A stretch of DNA of 64,000 nt from the NCBI RefSeq assembly GCF_003952465.1, contig NZ_CP034448.1, forward strand, positions 1,550,001 to 1,614,000, read 5' to 3'. This stretch comes from Mesorhizobium sp. M1B.F.Ca.ET.045.04.1.1 (GTDB lineage: Bacteria > Pseudomonadota > Alphaproteobacteria > Rhizobiales > Rhizobiaceae). Each line of letters opens with the position of its first letter. The stretch's first letter is position 1. This document shows, piece after piece, positions 10,688-22,253 of this stretch. Made by a program: the position numbers and the translations under genes. The notes under the pieces were generated by a model. That model had not been told where the DNA came from, did no database searches, and worked only from the letters and a program-made list of their open reading frames with translations.

Positions 10688-11592
10688 GCGTGCCGATCGC
10701 TCGAACCGTGAGCGAGCTGCGCGGCGTCGTTGCGCAATGGCGTCGCTCGGGTGCCACGATCGGTATTGTGCCGACCATGGGAGCCTTGCACGACGGGCAT
10801 CTGAGCCTCGTGCGGAAGGCGCTCGAAAGGGCCGAGCGGGTGATCGTGACGCTGTTCGTAAACCCCAAGCAGTTCAACAGCCCCGCCGACCTGATTGCCT
10901 ACCCTCGGACGGAAAGCGACGATGCTGCCAAGCTCGCTCTGCTGGGCACGCATCTGCTCTATGTGCCGGACACAGAGGAAATGTACCAGGTGGGCTTCGC
11001 CACGGCCGTTTCAGTGTCCGGCATCAGCGAATGCCTTTGCGGCGCATTCCGGCCCGGCCATTTCAATGGCGTGGCGACGGTCGTGGCCAAGCTCTTCCTG
11101 CAGGCCGGCGCTGACTTCGCCTTTTTTGGCGAAAAGGATTTTCAGCAACTTCAGCTTGTCAGGCGCTTGGTCCGGGATCTCGACATTCCGATCACTATTG
11201 TGCCCTGTCCGACAGTCCGCGAAGCCGATGGTCTTGCGCTATCGTCGCGTAACGTGCGGCTCTCCCCAGCCCAACGCGCCATTGCCCCAAAACTAGCATC
11301 GGTCCTGCTCGATACGGCCGAGCGGCTTGCACGCGGCTCCCCCATCCTGCCTACGCTTGATGAAGCGCGTGCAGCAATTCTGGCTGCCGGCTATCGCGAG
11401 CTCGAATACCTGGAGCTGCGCGGAGAAACAGACCTGCAATCGTTAGCAAGCCTTGACCGACCGGCACGCTTGCTTGCTGCGGCTTGGCTTGGCGACACGC
11501 GGCTCATCGATAACGTCGCAATATCACCCATCGGTAGTTGGTCAGGTGGGCGGAGCTCTCTCCAATCGGAAGCAGCACAGCAATTGCGGTGA
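10684..11592 (+). CDS. panC: Pantothenate synthetase
   Basis: A 302-residue pantoate-beta-alanine ligase, last step of pantothenate synthesis. [16 protein letters not shown] carries the HIGH-like nucleotide motif; [35 protein letters not shown] and [11 protein letters not shown] (KMSKS-like region) are all in the expected order. The start overlaps the panB stop (ATGA), so panBC form one unit. The C-terminus runs about 15-20 residues beyond the usual end. Confidence 0.95.
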   Translation: MSVPIARTVSELRGVVAQWRRSGATIGIVPTMGALHDGHLSLVRKALERAERVIVTLFVNPKQFNSPADLIAYPRTESDDAAKLALLGTHLLYVPDTEEMYQVGFATAVSVSGISECLCGAFRPGHFNGVATVVAKLFLQAGADFAFFGEKDFQQLQLVRRLVRDLDIPITIVPCPTVREADGLALSSRNVRLSPAQRAIAPKLASVLLDTAERLARGSPILPTLDEARAAILAAGYRELEYLELRGETDLQSLASLDRPARLLAAAWLGDTRLIDNVAISPIGSWSGGRSSLQSEAAQQLR

Positions 11593-11690
11593 TGACGGCG
11601 GCGCGTCGTATGCCCTGCAGGGACAGGCCATCATTTAGAACCACGTCTCCGTCGGCTTCCAGCAACCTCCGCGAGGTACGCTAAGCGCAG

Positions 11691-12410
11691 ATGCATCGCG
11701 TATTTGAAACCTTGGTCGAGCAACTCTCTGCAAGCGTCGATGCCGTCGATCTCCATGAGGCAATGGCGTCCGCCGCAGCCGGGTTCGACTTTCCGCTCTT
11801 CGCTTATTTCACCTACCCATCCGCTTCCGGCGACAGGCCGCGATTGATCTCGAATTATCCATCATCATGGACATCACATTACCTGCAACAGCGCTACCAC
11901 AGCGTGGATCCCGTGATCCTGCGGGGACTGCGGGGCTGGGATACCTTCGACTGGGGTGTGGACCGCGATCACCGTTATTTGCCGACCTCTCAGCAGGAAG
12001 TCCTGGAAAAAGCAGCTGAGTTCGGCATTCGCGGCGGACTGACCATGTCGATGCATGATCATCGCGGCCGGTTCGCCGCACTGACCTTCGCCTCCAACGA
12101 GGCGCATCCGCCATTTCTGAGGTCGCTGACGCGCTACGAAAAAGCAATGCAACTGGTTGCGATCAACGTTCATATCCATGCCCGGCGCAGGCTCGCCGAA
12201 GATTGCGTGGTAGATGGCATAACGCTCACCCGGCGGGAGTTCGAGTGCCTGAAATGGGCGGCGTGCGGCAAGTCGGCCTGGGATATCAGCCAGATTCTCG
12301 GTGTCTCGAAACGCACCGTGACCTTCCATCAGGAAAACGCCAAGGCGAAGCTTGGCGTGCGAACCATCAACCAGGCCGTAGTGCGGATGGCTGCTCGGGC
12401 GAGATCCTGA
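11691..12410 (+). CDS. traR: TraR-like LuxR-family quorum-sensing regulator
   Basis: A 239-residue LuxR-type activator. The autoinducer-binding domain spans about residues 15-160 and keeps the aromatic and Asp residues expected for acyl-homoserine-lactone binding (WTSHYLQQRYHSVDPV, then GWDTFDWG). The C-terminal helix-turn-helix is clear: LTRREFECLKWAACGKSA followed by ILGVSKRTVTFHQENAKAKLGV. It lies directly upstream of a LuxI-type synthase on the same strand. On M. loti ICEs, TraR with TraI-made signal switches on excision and transfer; that role is inferred here from the neighbouring ICE genes. Confidence 0.88.
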   Translation: MHRVFETLVEQLSASVDAVDLHEAMASAAAGFDFPLFAYFTYPSASGDRPRLISNYPSSWTSHYLQQRYHSVDPVILRGLRGWDTFDWGVDRDHRYLPTSQQEVLEKAAEFGIRGGLTMSMHDHRGRFAALTFASNEAHPPFLRSLTRYEKAMQLVAINVHIHARRRLAEDCVVDGITLTRREFECLKWAACGKSAWDISQILGVSKRTVTFHQENAKAKLGVRTINQAVVRMAARARS

Positions 12411-12425
12411 TCCTCTCCAAGTCTA

Positions 12426-12443
12426 GCTGTAAAGGTCTACAGG
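12426..12443 (+). promoter_or_regulatory. Candidate tra box upstream of traI
   Basis: An 18-bp imperfect dyad with perfect outer arms (CTGTA at 12427-12431 and TACAG at 12438-12442) in the short gap between traR and traI, centred about 68 nt before the traI start. TraR-type regulators bind 18-bp dyads just upstream of promoters of synthase genes. Spacing is consistent with activation of traI; binding is inferred. Confidence 0.5.
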
Positions 12444-12502
12444 CTGCATTCATGACGGCTTTGCCCTTCGATTGCGTGGACACATCCCGCACGGAGACGA
12501 CA

Positions 12503-13135
12503 ATGATGCAGCTGATAACACCCGACTGCTACGCCGAGTTTGCGAGCGAACTCAAGGAAATGCACGGACTTAGGTATCGGGTTTTCAAGAAGCGGCTCGA
12601 TTGGGAAGTGCAGACCGAAGGCGAAATGGAAACGGACCCGTTTGACAGCCTGAACCCCGTCTACCTGCTTCTCAAGGGGTCCGATTGGCGAACTTGCGGC
12701 TGCGTCCGCCTTTTGCCGACCACCGGACCGACAATGTTGCGCGATACGTTTCCGACGCTGCTGGATGAGATGGTGGTCCCTGCGAGTGCCGATATCTGGG
12801 AGAGTAGTCGTTTCGCGCTCGATCTCCCTGCGACAGCGCCGAAGGCAGCTGGCGGCCTGGCCCAAGCAACCTACGAGCTCTTCGCGGGGATCATCGAATT
12901 CGGCTTGGCCAACAATCTCTCCGGGATCGTAACGGTGACAGATACGCGCATCGAAAGGATCCTTCGTCTCGCCACCTGGCCGTTGTCACGTATCGGACAG
13001 CCCAAGCAGGTCGGCAACACCGAGGCAGTCGCCGGCTTCCTCGATATTTCCTACGCCAGTCTCTTGCGCATCCGCTGGAGGGGACGCCTCAACGGGCCGG
13101 TGTTGTGGCAACCAGTTCTCATCCAATCGGCATAG
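12503..13135 (+). CDS. traI: LuxI-type acyl-homoserine-lactone synthase
   Basis: A 210-residue autoinducer synthase. The invariant LuxI residues are visible: RYRVFKKRLDWEV (Arg, Phe, Trp), D in EMETDPFD, and CVRLLPTTGPTML with WESSRFAL (Glu, Ser, Arg). The frame extends far upstream through the end of traR, but the tandem ATG at 12503/12506 gives the usual LuxI N-terminus. It is 92 nt after traR, behind a candidate tra box, so the pair probably forms a positive feedback loop. It uses SAM and acyl-ACP; acyl chain length cannot be read from sequence. Confidence 0.9.
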   Translation: MMQLITPDCYAEFASELKEMHGLRYRVFKKRLDWEVQTEGEMETDPFDSLNPVYLLLKGSDWRTCGCVRLLPTTGPTMLRDTFPTLLDEMVVPASADIWESSRFALDLPATAPKAAGGLAQATYELFAGIIEFGLANNLSGIVTVTDTRIERILRLATWPLSRIGQPKQVGNTEAVAGFLDISYASLLRIRWRGRLNGPVLWQPVLIQSA

Positions 13136-13501
13136 CGCCTGCGGATGCTCAGCCGTGACTTGAGTTAAGTCTGCTCACGGCCGCCACCGCCGCCGTGAGG
13201 GTGAGCGGACCCGCCCCCACGAGCTTTCGACTGTTCCGGTCGATTGGCTCGCGCGGCCGGACTTTGGATTTCCGTAGGCGCAACCCGCAGTCCAGCGTGA
13301 GCACGCCAAAATGGCGCCCCTCCGCTTCGTCCAAAGAAGCCAACGTGGCTTCTGAGGTCGTCTTAGAATATTGGACCGGCCGCCGTGAGCGATCGCAACC
13401 TCAAACCTTTGCCGGTATGCCGGTTTGGCCGGACCGTCGGCCAGTCGGAGCAGTCCCCTGATAAGGACCCGAGCTGACGCGCGGTCCAACAGCGCCCGAG
13501 C
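13136..13501. other. Gap with no supported gene (13136-13501)
   Basis: Short GC-rich frames occur on both strands, but none has a recognisable domain or convincing ribosome site. I see no repeat or RNA gene here. Confidence 0.4.
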
Positions 13502-13750
13502 CTATGCTTTGTGCATTACCGTTCGGTTGGCCATGTCGTCCAAGACCGCATGAAGAAGGCTTCCAACCTCCTGCGCAGCGAGCTCTGGCGCAATTCCTAC
13601 ATCGGACAATTGAATGAGCATTTTCTTGGCAGCACAGCGCCAGAACGCACTCGCCGCCTCGCCGTTCTTGGTCTCGAGGGCCTGGGCGATACTTTCGACC
13701 AATATACGTCGCCGATGCAGCGGAAATACGCAAATGTTTGATTCATGCAT
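13502..13750 (-). CDS. Small hypothetical protein, DUF6074-like
   Basis: An 82-residue soluble protein starting at an ATG (13748-13750) with GAGGTG close upstream. The N-terminal part has the look of small rhizobial proteins of the DUF6074 type: a short hydrophobic strand (ICVFPLHRRR), then a helix with an Ala-rich segment ending AFWRCAAKKM. That family call is from memory of its pattern and is tentative. No membrane segment or signal peptide. It stands alone on the minus strand behind traI; its function is unknown. Confidence 0.5.
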   Translation of the reverse strand: MHESNICVFPLHRRRILVESIAQALETKNGEAASAFWRCAAKKMLIQLSDVGIAPELAAQEVGSLLHAVLDDMANRTVMHKA

Positions 13751-14275
13751 CAATCACCTCACAGATTCAGTTCCACAAAGAAAAACACCGGCGTCTTCAA
13801 AAGAGCCCCGCTAGCGCGGTGACGGTTCGCGGCGACATGACGAGTTCCACTTCCCCATCGACAAGCTATTGGGAGATGAGCCGCCGGACCGCATATCCGG
13901 GACCGCACATAAGGTGAACCACCATTGCTCATCCGGCTGCATTTTCCTGGGCCGTTCGACGAGGCGTTCCAGCCGAATTGACGTCCAATGACTTGATCTC
14001 TGAAAGGGCAGGGCGGTACGAATCACCCGATTGTTCCGCTGCTTACATTCCTGCGAGCTTGTGTATGAACGATTAAAGCGTGCCCGAGCCGTTCTTGGTG
14101 GCCGCCGCAGAAGGGAATCATGTCATCCGCTGCCTATCGTAGGCGGCGCGACTTCTAGCATGACTGCACTGCCCCGACAGGGCTTTGCAATCGCGCGTTT
14201 CGAAGCCTATGCTTTGGCATCGGCCGGCATTTACTTCGGTGCAGCCGACAGTAAGACGTACGCGCTCTTGCCCCG
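13751..14275. other. Gap with no supported gene (13751-14275)
   Basis: No domain-bearing frame found. A 71-codon minus-strand frame ending at 13811 is possible but has no recognisable features. The right end leads into the Crp/Fnr pseudogene. Confidence 0.4.
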
Positions 14276-14947
14276 TTGGAAGAGAGCCTTGCCCGATCCC
14301 TCTTTCGCGACCAGGTGCTGAAGCCCTCACCCCGCAGGACTTCGCGCTTTTGCGACCATCGCTGCATCACGTCGAACCGGGCATCAAGGACCAGTTGGAG
14401 GTCGCGCATCAGCCGATCAAGAACGTATATTTTCCCGAGAGGGGCATCGCGTCGGTGGTCGCCACCATGACCGGCGGGCGGCAAGGTGAAGTCGGCATTG
14501 TCGGCTATGACGGGATGAAAGGAATTGCCGTCATTCTCGGAAAGGAAAGCACTACCTGGCGCCTGCCGGTTGAAAACCTTCGCCCTGCGATTAGCCCGTC
14601 GCTTCGCACCTCAGTGCTGGATTATGCCCACGCGTTCCTCGTCCAATCATGCCGGACGGCACTGGTCAATGGCCACTCCAAGATCGAAGAACGGCTGGCC
14701 CGCTGGCAGCTGATGGTCCACGACCGTGCGGAAGGAGATAAGATCCTCCCGACGCATGAATTTCTGGCGACCATGCTCGCGCCCACCGCCCGGGGTCACC
14801 ACGGCCCTGCAAATGCTTGAGTATCGAGGACTGGTGCACGCCAAGCGCGGCGAGATCACGATCATCGACCGTGCCGGATTGATAAAGCTCACACATGGCG
14901 CTTATGACAAGGAGGAGCAGCGTTATTTCGGCCTGGCCGCTGCCTGA
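14276..14947 (+). pseudogene. Crp/Fnr-family regulator, doubly frameshifted
   Basis: The protein can be followed through two frame changes. It starts from a TTG (EESLARSLFRDQVLK), shifts near 14323 into ALTPQDFALLRPSL and a cyclic-nucleotide-type sensor domain (NVYFPERGIASVVA, EVGIVGYDGM), and shifts back near 14780 into GVTTALQMLEYRGLVHAKRG, the helix-turn-helix region. The sensor part also seems to lack a stretch between GKESTTW and SLRTSVLDYAHAFL compared with intact relatives. Two frameshifts plus an internal deletion make function unlikely. Such Crp-like regulators are common single genes in rhizobia. Confidence 0.75.
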
Positions 14948-15121
14948 AGCATGTCGGTTGAAACGGGTTCAGCCGACGTCTCCTTGCCCCTCACCAGGTC
15001 GCCCAAAAGCATCAGCGGTTTTGAACGAATCGCAGCTATTGTCCGCAATCGGACATAGGCTTGAAGGCGGTCGAATTCGTGCCATAAGTCGGGTTGGTCA
15101 GGGTTCAGGGAGGAATTCGTC

Positions 15122-15367
15122 ATGACCAATTCGTTTCACACCGTCACCGTCGAAAAAGCCGCAGAAGCCTATGTCCTTTCCAGGGGAAGGGTCCGCTTTC
15201 TCTCCATGGCGCAGGCGATCCGCGCCATCCGAACACTAATGCCGGCATGCAAGGCCACCGACCGCGAGTTGGAGGAACTGTTGGCGGCCGCTTCCTTCGT
15301 TCATGGCGTGCCCGTCGCCTTCGACACAAAAACAGCCGATGGTGTAGAACCACGGCTGCATTCCTAA
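15122..15367 (+). CDS. Hypothetical 81-residue protein
   Basis: Chosen because a strong GGGAGG ribosome site precedes the ATG by 7 nt. Predicted soluble and mostly helical, with no Cys-rich motif other than one Cys, no signal peptide and no domain I recognise. It is isolated between the Crp/Fnr pseudogene and a minus-strand hypothetical gene. Confidence 0.55.
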   Translation: MTNSFHTVTVEKAAEAYVLSRGRVRFLSMAQAIRAIRTLMPACKATDRELEELLAAASFVHGVPVAFDTKTADGVEPRLHS

Positions 15368-15556
15368 GAGGGCATGCCGCGCCATGCAGACTGTCAGAGG
15401 GCATTCGTCAGATGGTAGTCCGCTAACTTAACTGCAGAGTCTAAAGGACGTGTTCCAGCATTGCGAACTCACCGATCGCTTTGTTGCCAAAGCTGCCAGC
15501 AAGCGATCGCCTCATCCAGCCGTTTGCACCATCTCATCACAGACATCATCGCGATG

Positions 15557-15946
15557 CTACCTGTCCAGCATATGTCCAGCATTTCGCAAGGCGGCCAGAA
15601 GGAGCCTCGCATAGCCTGTGACATCGATCTGGGCCTGCATCGAAAGGGGCATGCTGGTCCAGTTCTCCAACGGTGCAATGAAAGGTGAGAAGGTGCCATT
15701 GACTAGGCAACAACAGCTAACAAGGCCCTCTCGGTCCAATGCCACCACACCGATCTTGTCGCCTGGATATCCAATGGCTGCGACTCGCTGGACCTCCAGG
15801 TCACCGTCCACCCGCACGTCAAAAAGAAGGCTACCACGGCTCCTCGTGGCTATCTCAGCCGCCTTCTCATCAAAGCTTGAAGAGAGCAAGCGGACGCTTT
15901 CCACCGCCATCTGGAAAATCACCAAATCCAGTTCATTCACGGCCAT
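15557..15946 (-). CDS. Hypothetical 129-residue protein
   Basis: The frame opens at 15988 but the ATG at 15944-15946 gives a natural N-terminus (MAVNELDLVIF). Alternating hydrophobic strands (SLLFDVRVDGDLEVQRVAAIG, KIGVVALDREGLVSC) suggest a small alpha/beta soluble protein. No family recognised. It faces the preceding plus-strand small gene. Composition resembles coding sequence rather than an antisense shadow, but the call rests on that alone. Confidence 0.45.
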   Translation of the reverse strand: MAVNELDLVIFQMAVESVRLLSSSFDEKAAEIATRSRGSLLFDVRVDGDLEVQRVAAIGYPGDKIGVVALDREGLVSCCCLVNGTFSPFIAPLENWTSMPLSMQAQIDVTGYARLLLAALRNAGHMLDR

Positions 15947-15988
15947 ATGGGCATTTCCGCGCAACGGGTGGTGATTGCAATGACACAT

Positions 15989-16553
15989 ACTGCTTGTTCA
16001 CAGATGTCGGTCACGAACGATCATTCGTCGGGTTCCGGTTCCGACCAACGGTGTCGCCACCTGATCGTGCTGCGGTTCGAACCTTCCGAACGCGAGCCGA
16101 GCGCGCTATGAGGTTGGAGTCTAGGTCTCGGACCCTGCCTCGCGGCCTTCTCATCTTTGGCAGACCCGTTGCAACGCCGCCGCGATGGCGCAAACGCCAG
16201 ATGACGCTGATCCATCGCTTGATCGTGAACTGAGCTTCTGAACACCATTGGGACAGCAGGGTGGAAGGGCTTGACCAACGCTGCCCCCGTTTTCCAAGAG
16301 GACCCGTCCTCGATTGAATCTTTCGAGCCCCGTGCGGCGCGCAGCCAAATGATGACGATCTGGACTCAGCTCGCAGACCGCAAGGCAAAGAGGGAACCTT
16401 CCAGGCAGCCAAGCTGCTCGACGCAAAGAGCGGCCTTTGGAGTTCCCAAGAATCGACCCTTCCATAGTTGCGACAGGCAACCACTGCACGAGTGTGGGAG
16501 AGCGAATCGCAAGCATTGCGTGAGGTCCTGCGCGTTTTCCCCTCTTTGCTATT
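15989..16553. other. Gap upstream of the dctA remnant
   Basis: No supported gene. Its right edge holds the sigma-54 promoter listed separately. Overlapping frames on both strands lack domains and ribosome sites. Confidence 0.4.
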
Positions 16554-16568
16554 TGGCACATCGTTTGC
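16554..16568 (+). promoter_or_regulatory. Sigma-54 promoter of the dctA remnant
   Basis: TGGCACATCGTTTGC matches the -24/-12 consensus TGGCAC-N5-TTGC exactly, with GG and GC in the correct spacing. It lies about 80 nt before the dctA start. Rhizobial dctA genes are transcribed by RpoN with DctD or NifA, so the promoter fits the gene behind it. I found no clear upstream activator site. Confidence 0.75.
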
Positions 16569-16650
16569 GCCGAAGTGGGCGCAGCGTTCGACCGGAGCAC
16601 TGCATGGGAGAGGGAGGAGCCCCACCCCGATCCGGTCAAGGAGAGAGACG

Positions 16651-17853
16651 GTGTTGGTTCCAAGAGTTCCCCGCGCGATCGCAGCGCCCCGCAAGCGCCA
16701 TTTTGCCCGGACCTACGTGCAGGTACTTGCCGCCATAATCCTGGGTGCCGCAATCGGCTATTTCCATTTGGAGACCGGCCACAGCCTGAAGCCGCTCGGC
16801 GATGCCTTCGTCGATGTCGTCAAGATAATCACCGTACCTGTCATCTTCCTGACAATGGCGACCGGCATTGCCGGCATGAGCGATCTGCAGAAGGTCGGCC
16901 GAGTTGCCGCCAAGGCGATGGTCTATTTTCTCACCTTTTCGACGCTCGCTTTTGTTGTCGGGCTGATTGTCGCGAATATCGTTCAGCCTGGCGCCGGCCT
17001 CAACATCGATCCGGCCTCGCTCGATGTCCAAGCCGTTAAGGGCTATGTGGCCACGGCTCACGAGCAGTCCGTGACCAGCTTCCTGATGAACATCATCCCG
17101 TCAACGATTGCCAATGCCTTCGCGGAAGGCGACATCCTGCAAGTCTTGTTCCTCTCGGTCCTGTTCGGCGCGGTCTGCCGCTACAACGGCCGCTCGCTCT
17201 TCTCTCTCGTCCGATACATCAAGGACGAGCTGCTGCTCGCAATGTCCTCCTCAGAGGCCGCGCTGGCCTCGCTCATGGAGAAGATGGAAAGGGCCGGCGC
17301 CACGCATTCGGTCGTGGGTCTCATTCCATTCAATCTGGACGGCACGAATATGATGCTCGCCGCCCTTTTCATCGCCCAAGCGACGAAAACTGATCTCCCG
17401 ATCGGCTGCCGGATCCTCATGCTGTTTGTCGCATTGTTCCCTTCGAACGGAACAACCCGCATTACCGGTGCAGGCCTCGTCACAATGGCTGCAACGCTCT
17501 TTCTTGTTCCGGCCGCACCGGTCACCTCCGTGGGGCTTATTCTTGGCGTCGATCAGCTTATGTCCGAATGCCACGCGCTGACGGTTTTTCTCCGCAGCGT
17601 AGCGGCAACGCTGGCTGTCACCCGGTCCGGGGCGAGCGGGATAAACGACGATTCGGGGAGCGCCTCACTAGCGGACCGTTCAGCGCTCCGGCGGTGGACG
17701 GTCAAGTCGCCCGGCGTGGTGAACACAATTCCCCGTGCGAACGACGCTCAGCTATTGGGGTGGACCCGATGGCGCAAAGCCGTATTTGAGAAACCGCCAG
17801 ATCGCACCGGCACCTGTGCGCCTGTAGCAACTGCGGGGCACGATCAAAACTGA
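16651..17853 (+). pseudogene. dctA: Degenerate C4-dicarboxylate transporter DctA
   Basis: From a GTG with AAGGAGAG upstream, the frame is open for 400 codons and plainly Dct[45 protein letters not shown] and [15 protein letters not shown]. From family knowledge, about 85 residues are missing between VLFGA and [15 protein letters not shown], removing several membrane helices. Smaller losses hit the conserved GTSSSE (only SSSE left) and VIPTGYSFNLDGT (only IPFNLDGT left) segments, and SKGAAGVTG reads SNGTTRITG. The C-terminus is replaced by an unrelated tail of about 50 residues. All losses kept the frame. Active dicarboxylate uptake is unlikely. Confidence 0.75.
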
Positions 17854-17911
17854 CCCATTTTACACCAAAAAGGCGGCCGTTGCTGCCACGCCGTCCATGG
17901 ATTGGAGACTC

Positions 17912-18520
17912 ATGTCTAAGCCGACTGCCATCACTGTCGCAGCTCTTCTTTTACTCCTCGCCTTGCTGGCGAGCCAATATAGCGCGAACCTGCACCGGCA
18001 GGCGTGGTCGACCGACAGGCAAAAGTGGAGCGGCGCATTCGACAACGATCTCCTTCGCCAATCGCCGGCAACCCGCAAGGCGATGCCGTTCTGGTCATAT
18101 TCAATGACTACCACAACTGTCCGCATTGCAGACTGGCTGATATCAACTACCAAAAAGCCTTCAAGCATGAACCCAATCTGAAGCTTGTGATCAAACAGTT
18201 CCCGGTCCTGGGACCGGATTCCCAATTCCCAGCCTTCGCCGCACTCGCCTCGAGAAAACAGGGAAAGTTCGACGAATTCCACCGCGCCCTTATGATTTCC
18301 CCCAGTTGAAGGGTCACTCTCAAGATCGCAGCGCGTGTAGGCCTTGACGTTGAGCAGCTCAAGCGGGAATGCAAGATCCGGCCATCGCAGATGAAATGCG
18401 CGGTCCGCGCACTCGCGAAAGGTCTGCACTTAGACGGTACGCCCGCGTTGGTGGTCGGCGATATAGTGGTCGCCGACCTTGTGGACATGGCCAGCTTGCA
18501 ACGCTTGCATCGCCGATGCG
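17912..18520 (+). pseudogene. DsbA-family thiol oxidoreductase, broken
   Basis: A signal-anchor N-terminus (MSKPTAITVAALLLLLALLA) begins at an ATG with GGAG just upstream. The frame changes around 18040-18066, then reads GNPQGDAVLVIFNDYHNCPHCR, holding the CPHC thioredoxin-like active site. An in-frame TGA at 18307-18309 interrupts it, after which the DsbA C-terminal part (LDGTPALVVGDIVVADLVDM) continues in the same frame. One frameshift and one nonsense codon make it a pseudogene of a periplasmic DsbA/BdbD-like protein. Confidence 0.75.
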
Positions 18521-19040
18521 CGCTCAAAGCGTGCTGGCTCTCGTGCGGGGCAGCATCTGTAGACCGGCCACGCTGTTGTTGCCGGAGCGTGCCGTTTGTG
18601 GCAGCTGGCTTTGCTGTCGCTCCTCGTAATCTTGTTGCGGTCATCCAGCTGCCGTGGGCGCCAACAACAATCCTGAGCGCCCGCGCCTGAAGTCGCTGGC
18701 CGGGTGCTCGTGAACCGAGCCCGCTTTTCTTCGGCAAGCTCAGGCGGTCTTGGCCCTGCGGCATCGCCCCCTGGCGCGGGGCAGCCTTCGGCTGCTGACG
18801 GTCGCCGGCCTGTCGGCCGGCGTCTTTCTATTGTGGCCTTCCCCCTGGCGCAGGGTGGGCAGCACTCCCTTCTAGGCCCGCCGCGGCGTCCCGCAACCCT
18901 TCGCTTGTCGCTTTCGGGTCCTCCACTCCGTTCCGGTCCTGCTGATGCAGTCCGCCTCCGACGGCGGGCCTTTCCGGTCGCTTTTGCCGCCCACCCCGCT
19001 TCCGGGGAGGGCGCGCGATTGTAGAGCGGAGGACATCACG
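18521..19040. other. GC-rich leader region before ardC
   Basis: About 520 nt without a supported gene. The last 300 nt are rich in short GC-rich repeats and direct and inverted motifs ending at the ardC ribosome site. A stretch reading TCGGGTCCTCCACTCC (near 18914) has a near match before the DUF736 gene (near 23520), so it may be a shared long leader of ICE accessory genes. Confidence 0.35.
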
Positions 19041-20042
19041 ATGCGTGCAAACAACAAACGTTGCGGCAGCCGACAGGCTGGCGCAGACAGTGGCGGGCGC
19101 ACCGGCGCCAGCCTTTATCAGGAAATCACCGACCGCATCATTGCCGAACTGGAGCGCGGCACCGTGCCATGGGTCAAGCCGTGGGGCAGGGCAAGGACAG
19201 GCCTCGGCCTGCCGCGGAATGCGGCCACCCAGCGCCGATATTCCGGCATCAATATCCTGATCCTGTGGGGCGCGGTCATCGAGCGCGGTTTCCCCAGCCA
19301 GAACTGGCTCACCTTCCGGCAGGCGCTTTCGCTTGGCGGCAATGTCAGGAAGGGCGAGCACGGCACCACCATCGTTCACGCTGACCGCTTTGTTCCCAAG
19401 AACGAAAAGCAACGCGCCGACACCGATGGCGACGAACCGCAGGCGGTGCCCTTCCTGAAGCGCTTCACCGTCTTCGATGTCGCGCAGTGCGATAATCTGC
19501 CCGAACATCTTTACGCCGCCGGCGAGCCTCTGCCTGAGCGCGAGATGGTCCCGCAGGCCGAGGCGCTCATTCATGCAACCGGCGCTGATTTTCGCATCGG
19601 CGGCGAGCGCGCCTTCTACATGCCCGGCAGCGACACCATACAGGTGCCGCCGCAGCCGGCTTTCTTCCACCAGATCGACTATTACCGGACCTGCTTTCAC
19701 GAGCTTGGACACTGGACCGGCCACCCGAGGCGACTCGCGCGCGACCTGTCCGGCTCCTTCGGGTCCAACACCTATGCGCGCGAGGAACTGGTCGCCGAAA
19801 TCGCATCAGCCTTCATCTGCAGCAGTCTCGGCATCGAGCCGAGCGTGCGCCATGCCGACTACATCGGCTCATGGCTGACGGTTTTGCGCGAGGACAACCG
19901 CGCCATCTTCCGCGCCGCAAGCCATGCCTCGAAAGCCGCCGATTTCCTGCTTGGCCGCAATGTCGATGTCGAAGGCGAGGCACATGCCGAAACCGCCTAT
20001 GGGAGCGCGCAATCCTCACACGCGACCGCCTTGCGCCTCTGA
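19041..20042 (+). CDS. ardC: ArdC-like antirestriction protein
   Basis: A 333-residue two-domain protein. The N-terminal half (YQEITDRIIAELERG, VPWVKPW, GINILILW) is the ArdC single-strand DNA-binding domain; the C-terminal half carries the zincin motif HELGH with a downstream Glu (REELVAEIASAF). ArdC-type proteins travel with conjugative DNA and protect it from restriction in the new host. A frame exists upstream of the chosen ATG, but that part is leader-like; GGAGGAC precedes the ATG. Its location between transfer genes supports the role. Confidence 0.85.
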   Translation: MRANNKRCGSRQAGADSGGRTGASLYQEITDRIIAELERGTVPWVKPWGRARTGLGLPRNAATQRRYSGINILILWGAVIERGFPSQNWLTFRQALSLGGNVRKGEHGTTIVHADRFVPKNEKQRADTDGDEPQAVPFLKRFTVFDVAQCDNLPEHLYAAGEPLPEREMVPQAEALIHATGADFRIGGERAFYMPGSDTIQVPPQPAFFHQIDYYRTCFHELGHWTGHPRRLARDLSGSFGSNTYAREELVAEIASAFICSSLGIEPSVRHADYIGSWLTVLREDNRAIFRAASHASKAADFLLGRNVDVEGEAHAETAYGSAQSSHATALRL

Positions 20043-20148
20043 TGACGCAAAGCCGCGCGCAACCAACTCGACAGTTCTTTTGAGGTTGCCCTAACGCCGA
20101 TGGCCGGCGTTGGCGTCGATCGTTCATCGGACCGAGGTTCGCAAAAAA

Positions 20149-20174
20149 AGAGGGCGGCATTGATGCCGCCCTCT
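20149..20174 (-). terminator. Intrinsic terminator of groESL
   Basis: A perfect 12-bp inverted repeat (20149-20160 with 20163-20174). Read on the minus strand the hairpin is followed by a run of seven U from the A-run at 20143-20149. It lies 26 nt after the groEL stop codon. Confidence 0.9.
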
Positions 20175-20199
20175 CGTTGCGAAAGCTGCCAGAGCTGGA

Positions 20200-22214
<2,015 letters not shown>

Positions 22215-22253
22215 TTTCGGATTTTTCCCTGGTGCGCTGTTGAGGGGTTTTTG

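Noticed and set aside
13502..13750. Small gene near traR/traI taken as the antiactivator qseM
   Set aside because: Size fits, but I cannot match the sequence to QseM or DUF2285, and the pattern is nearer to DUF6074.
18004..18309. Independent small thioredoxin-like gene
   Set aside because: The signal-anchor part lies upstream in another frame and the C-terminal part continues after the stop, so it is one broken DsbA-like gene.
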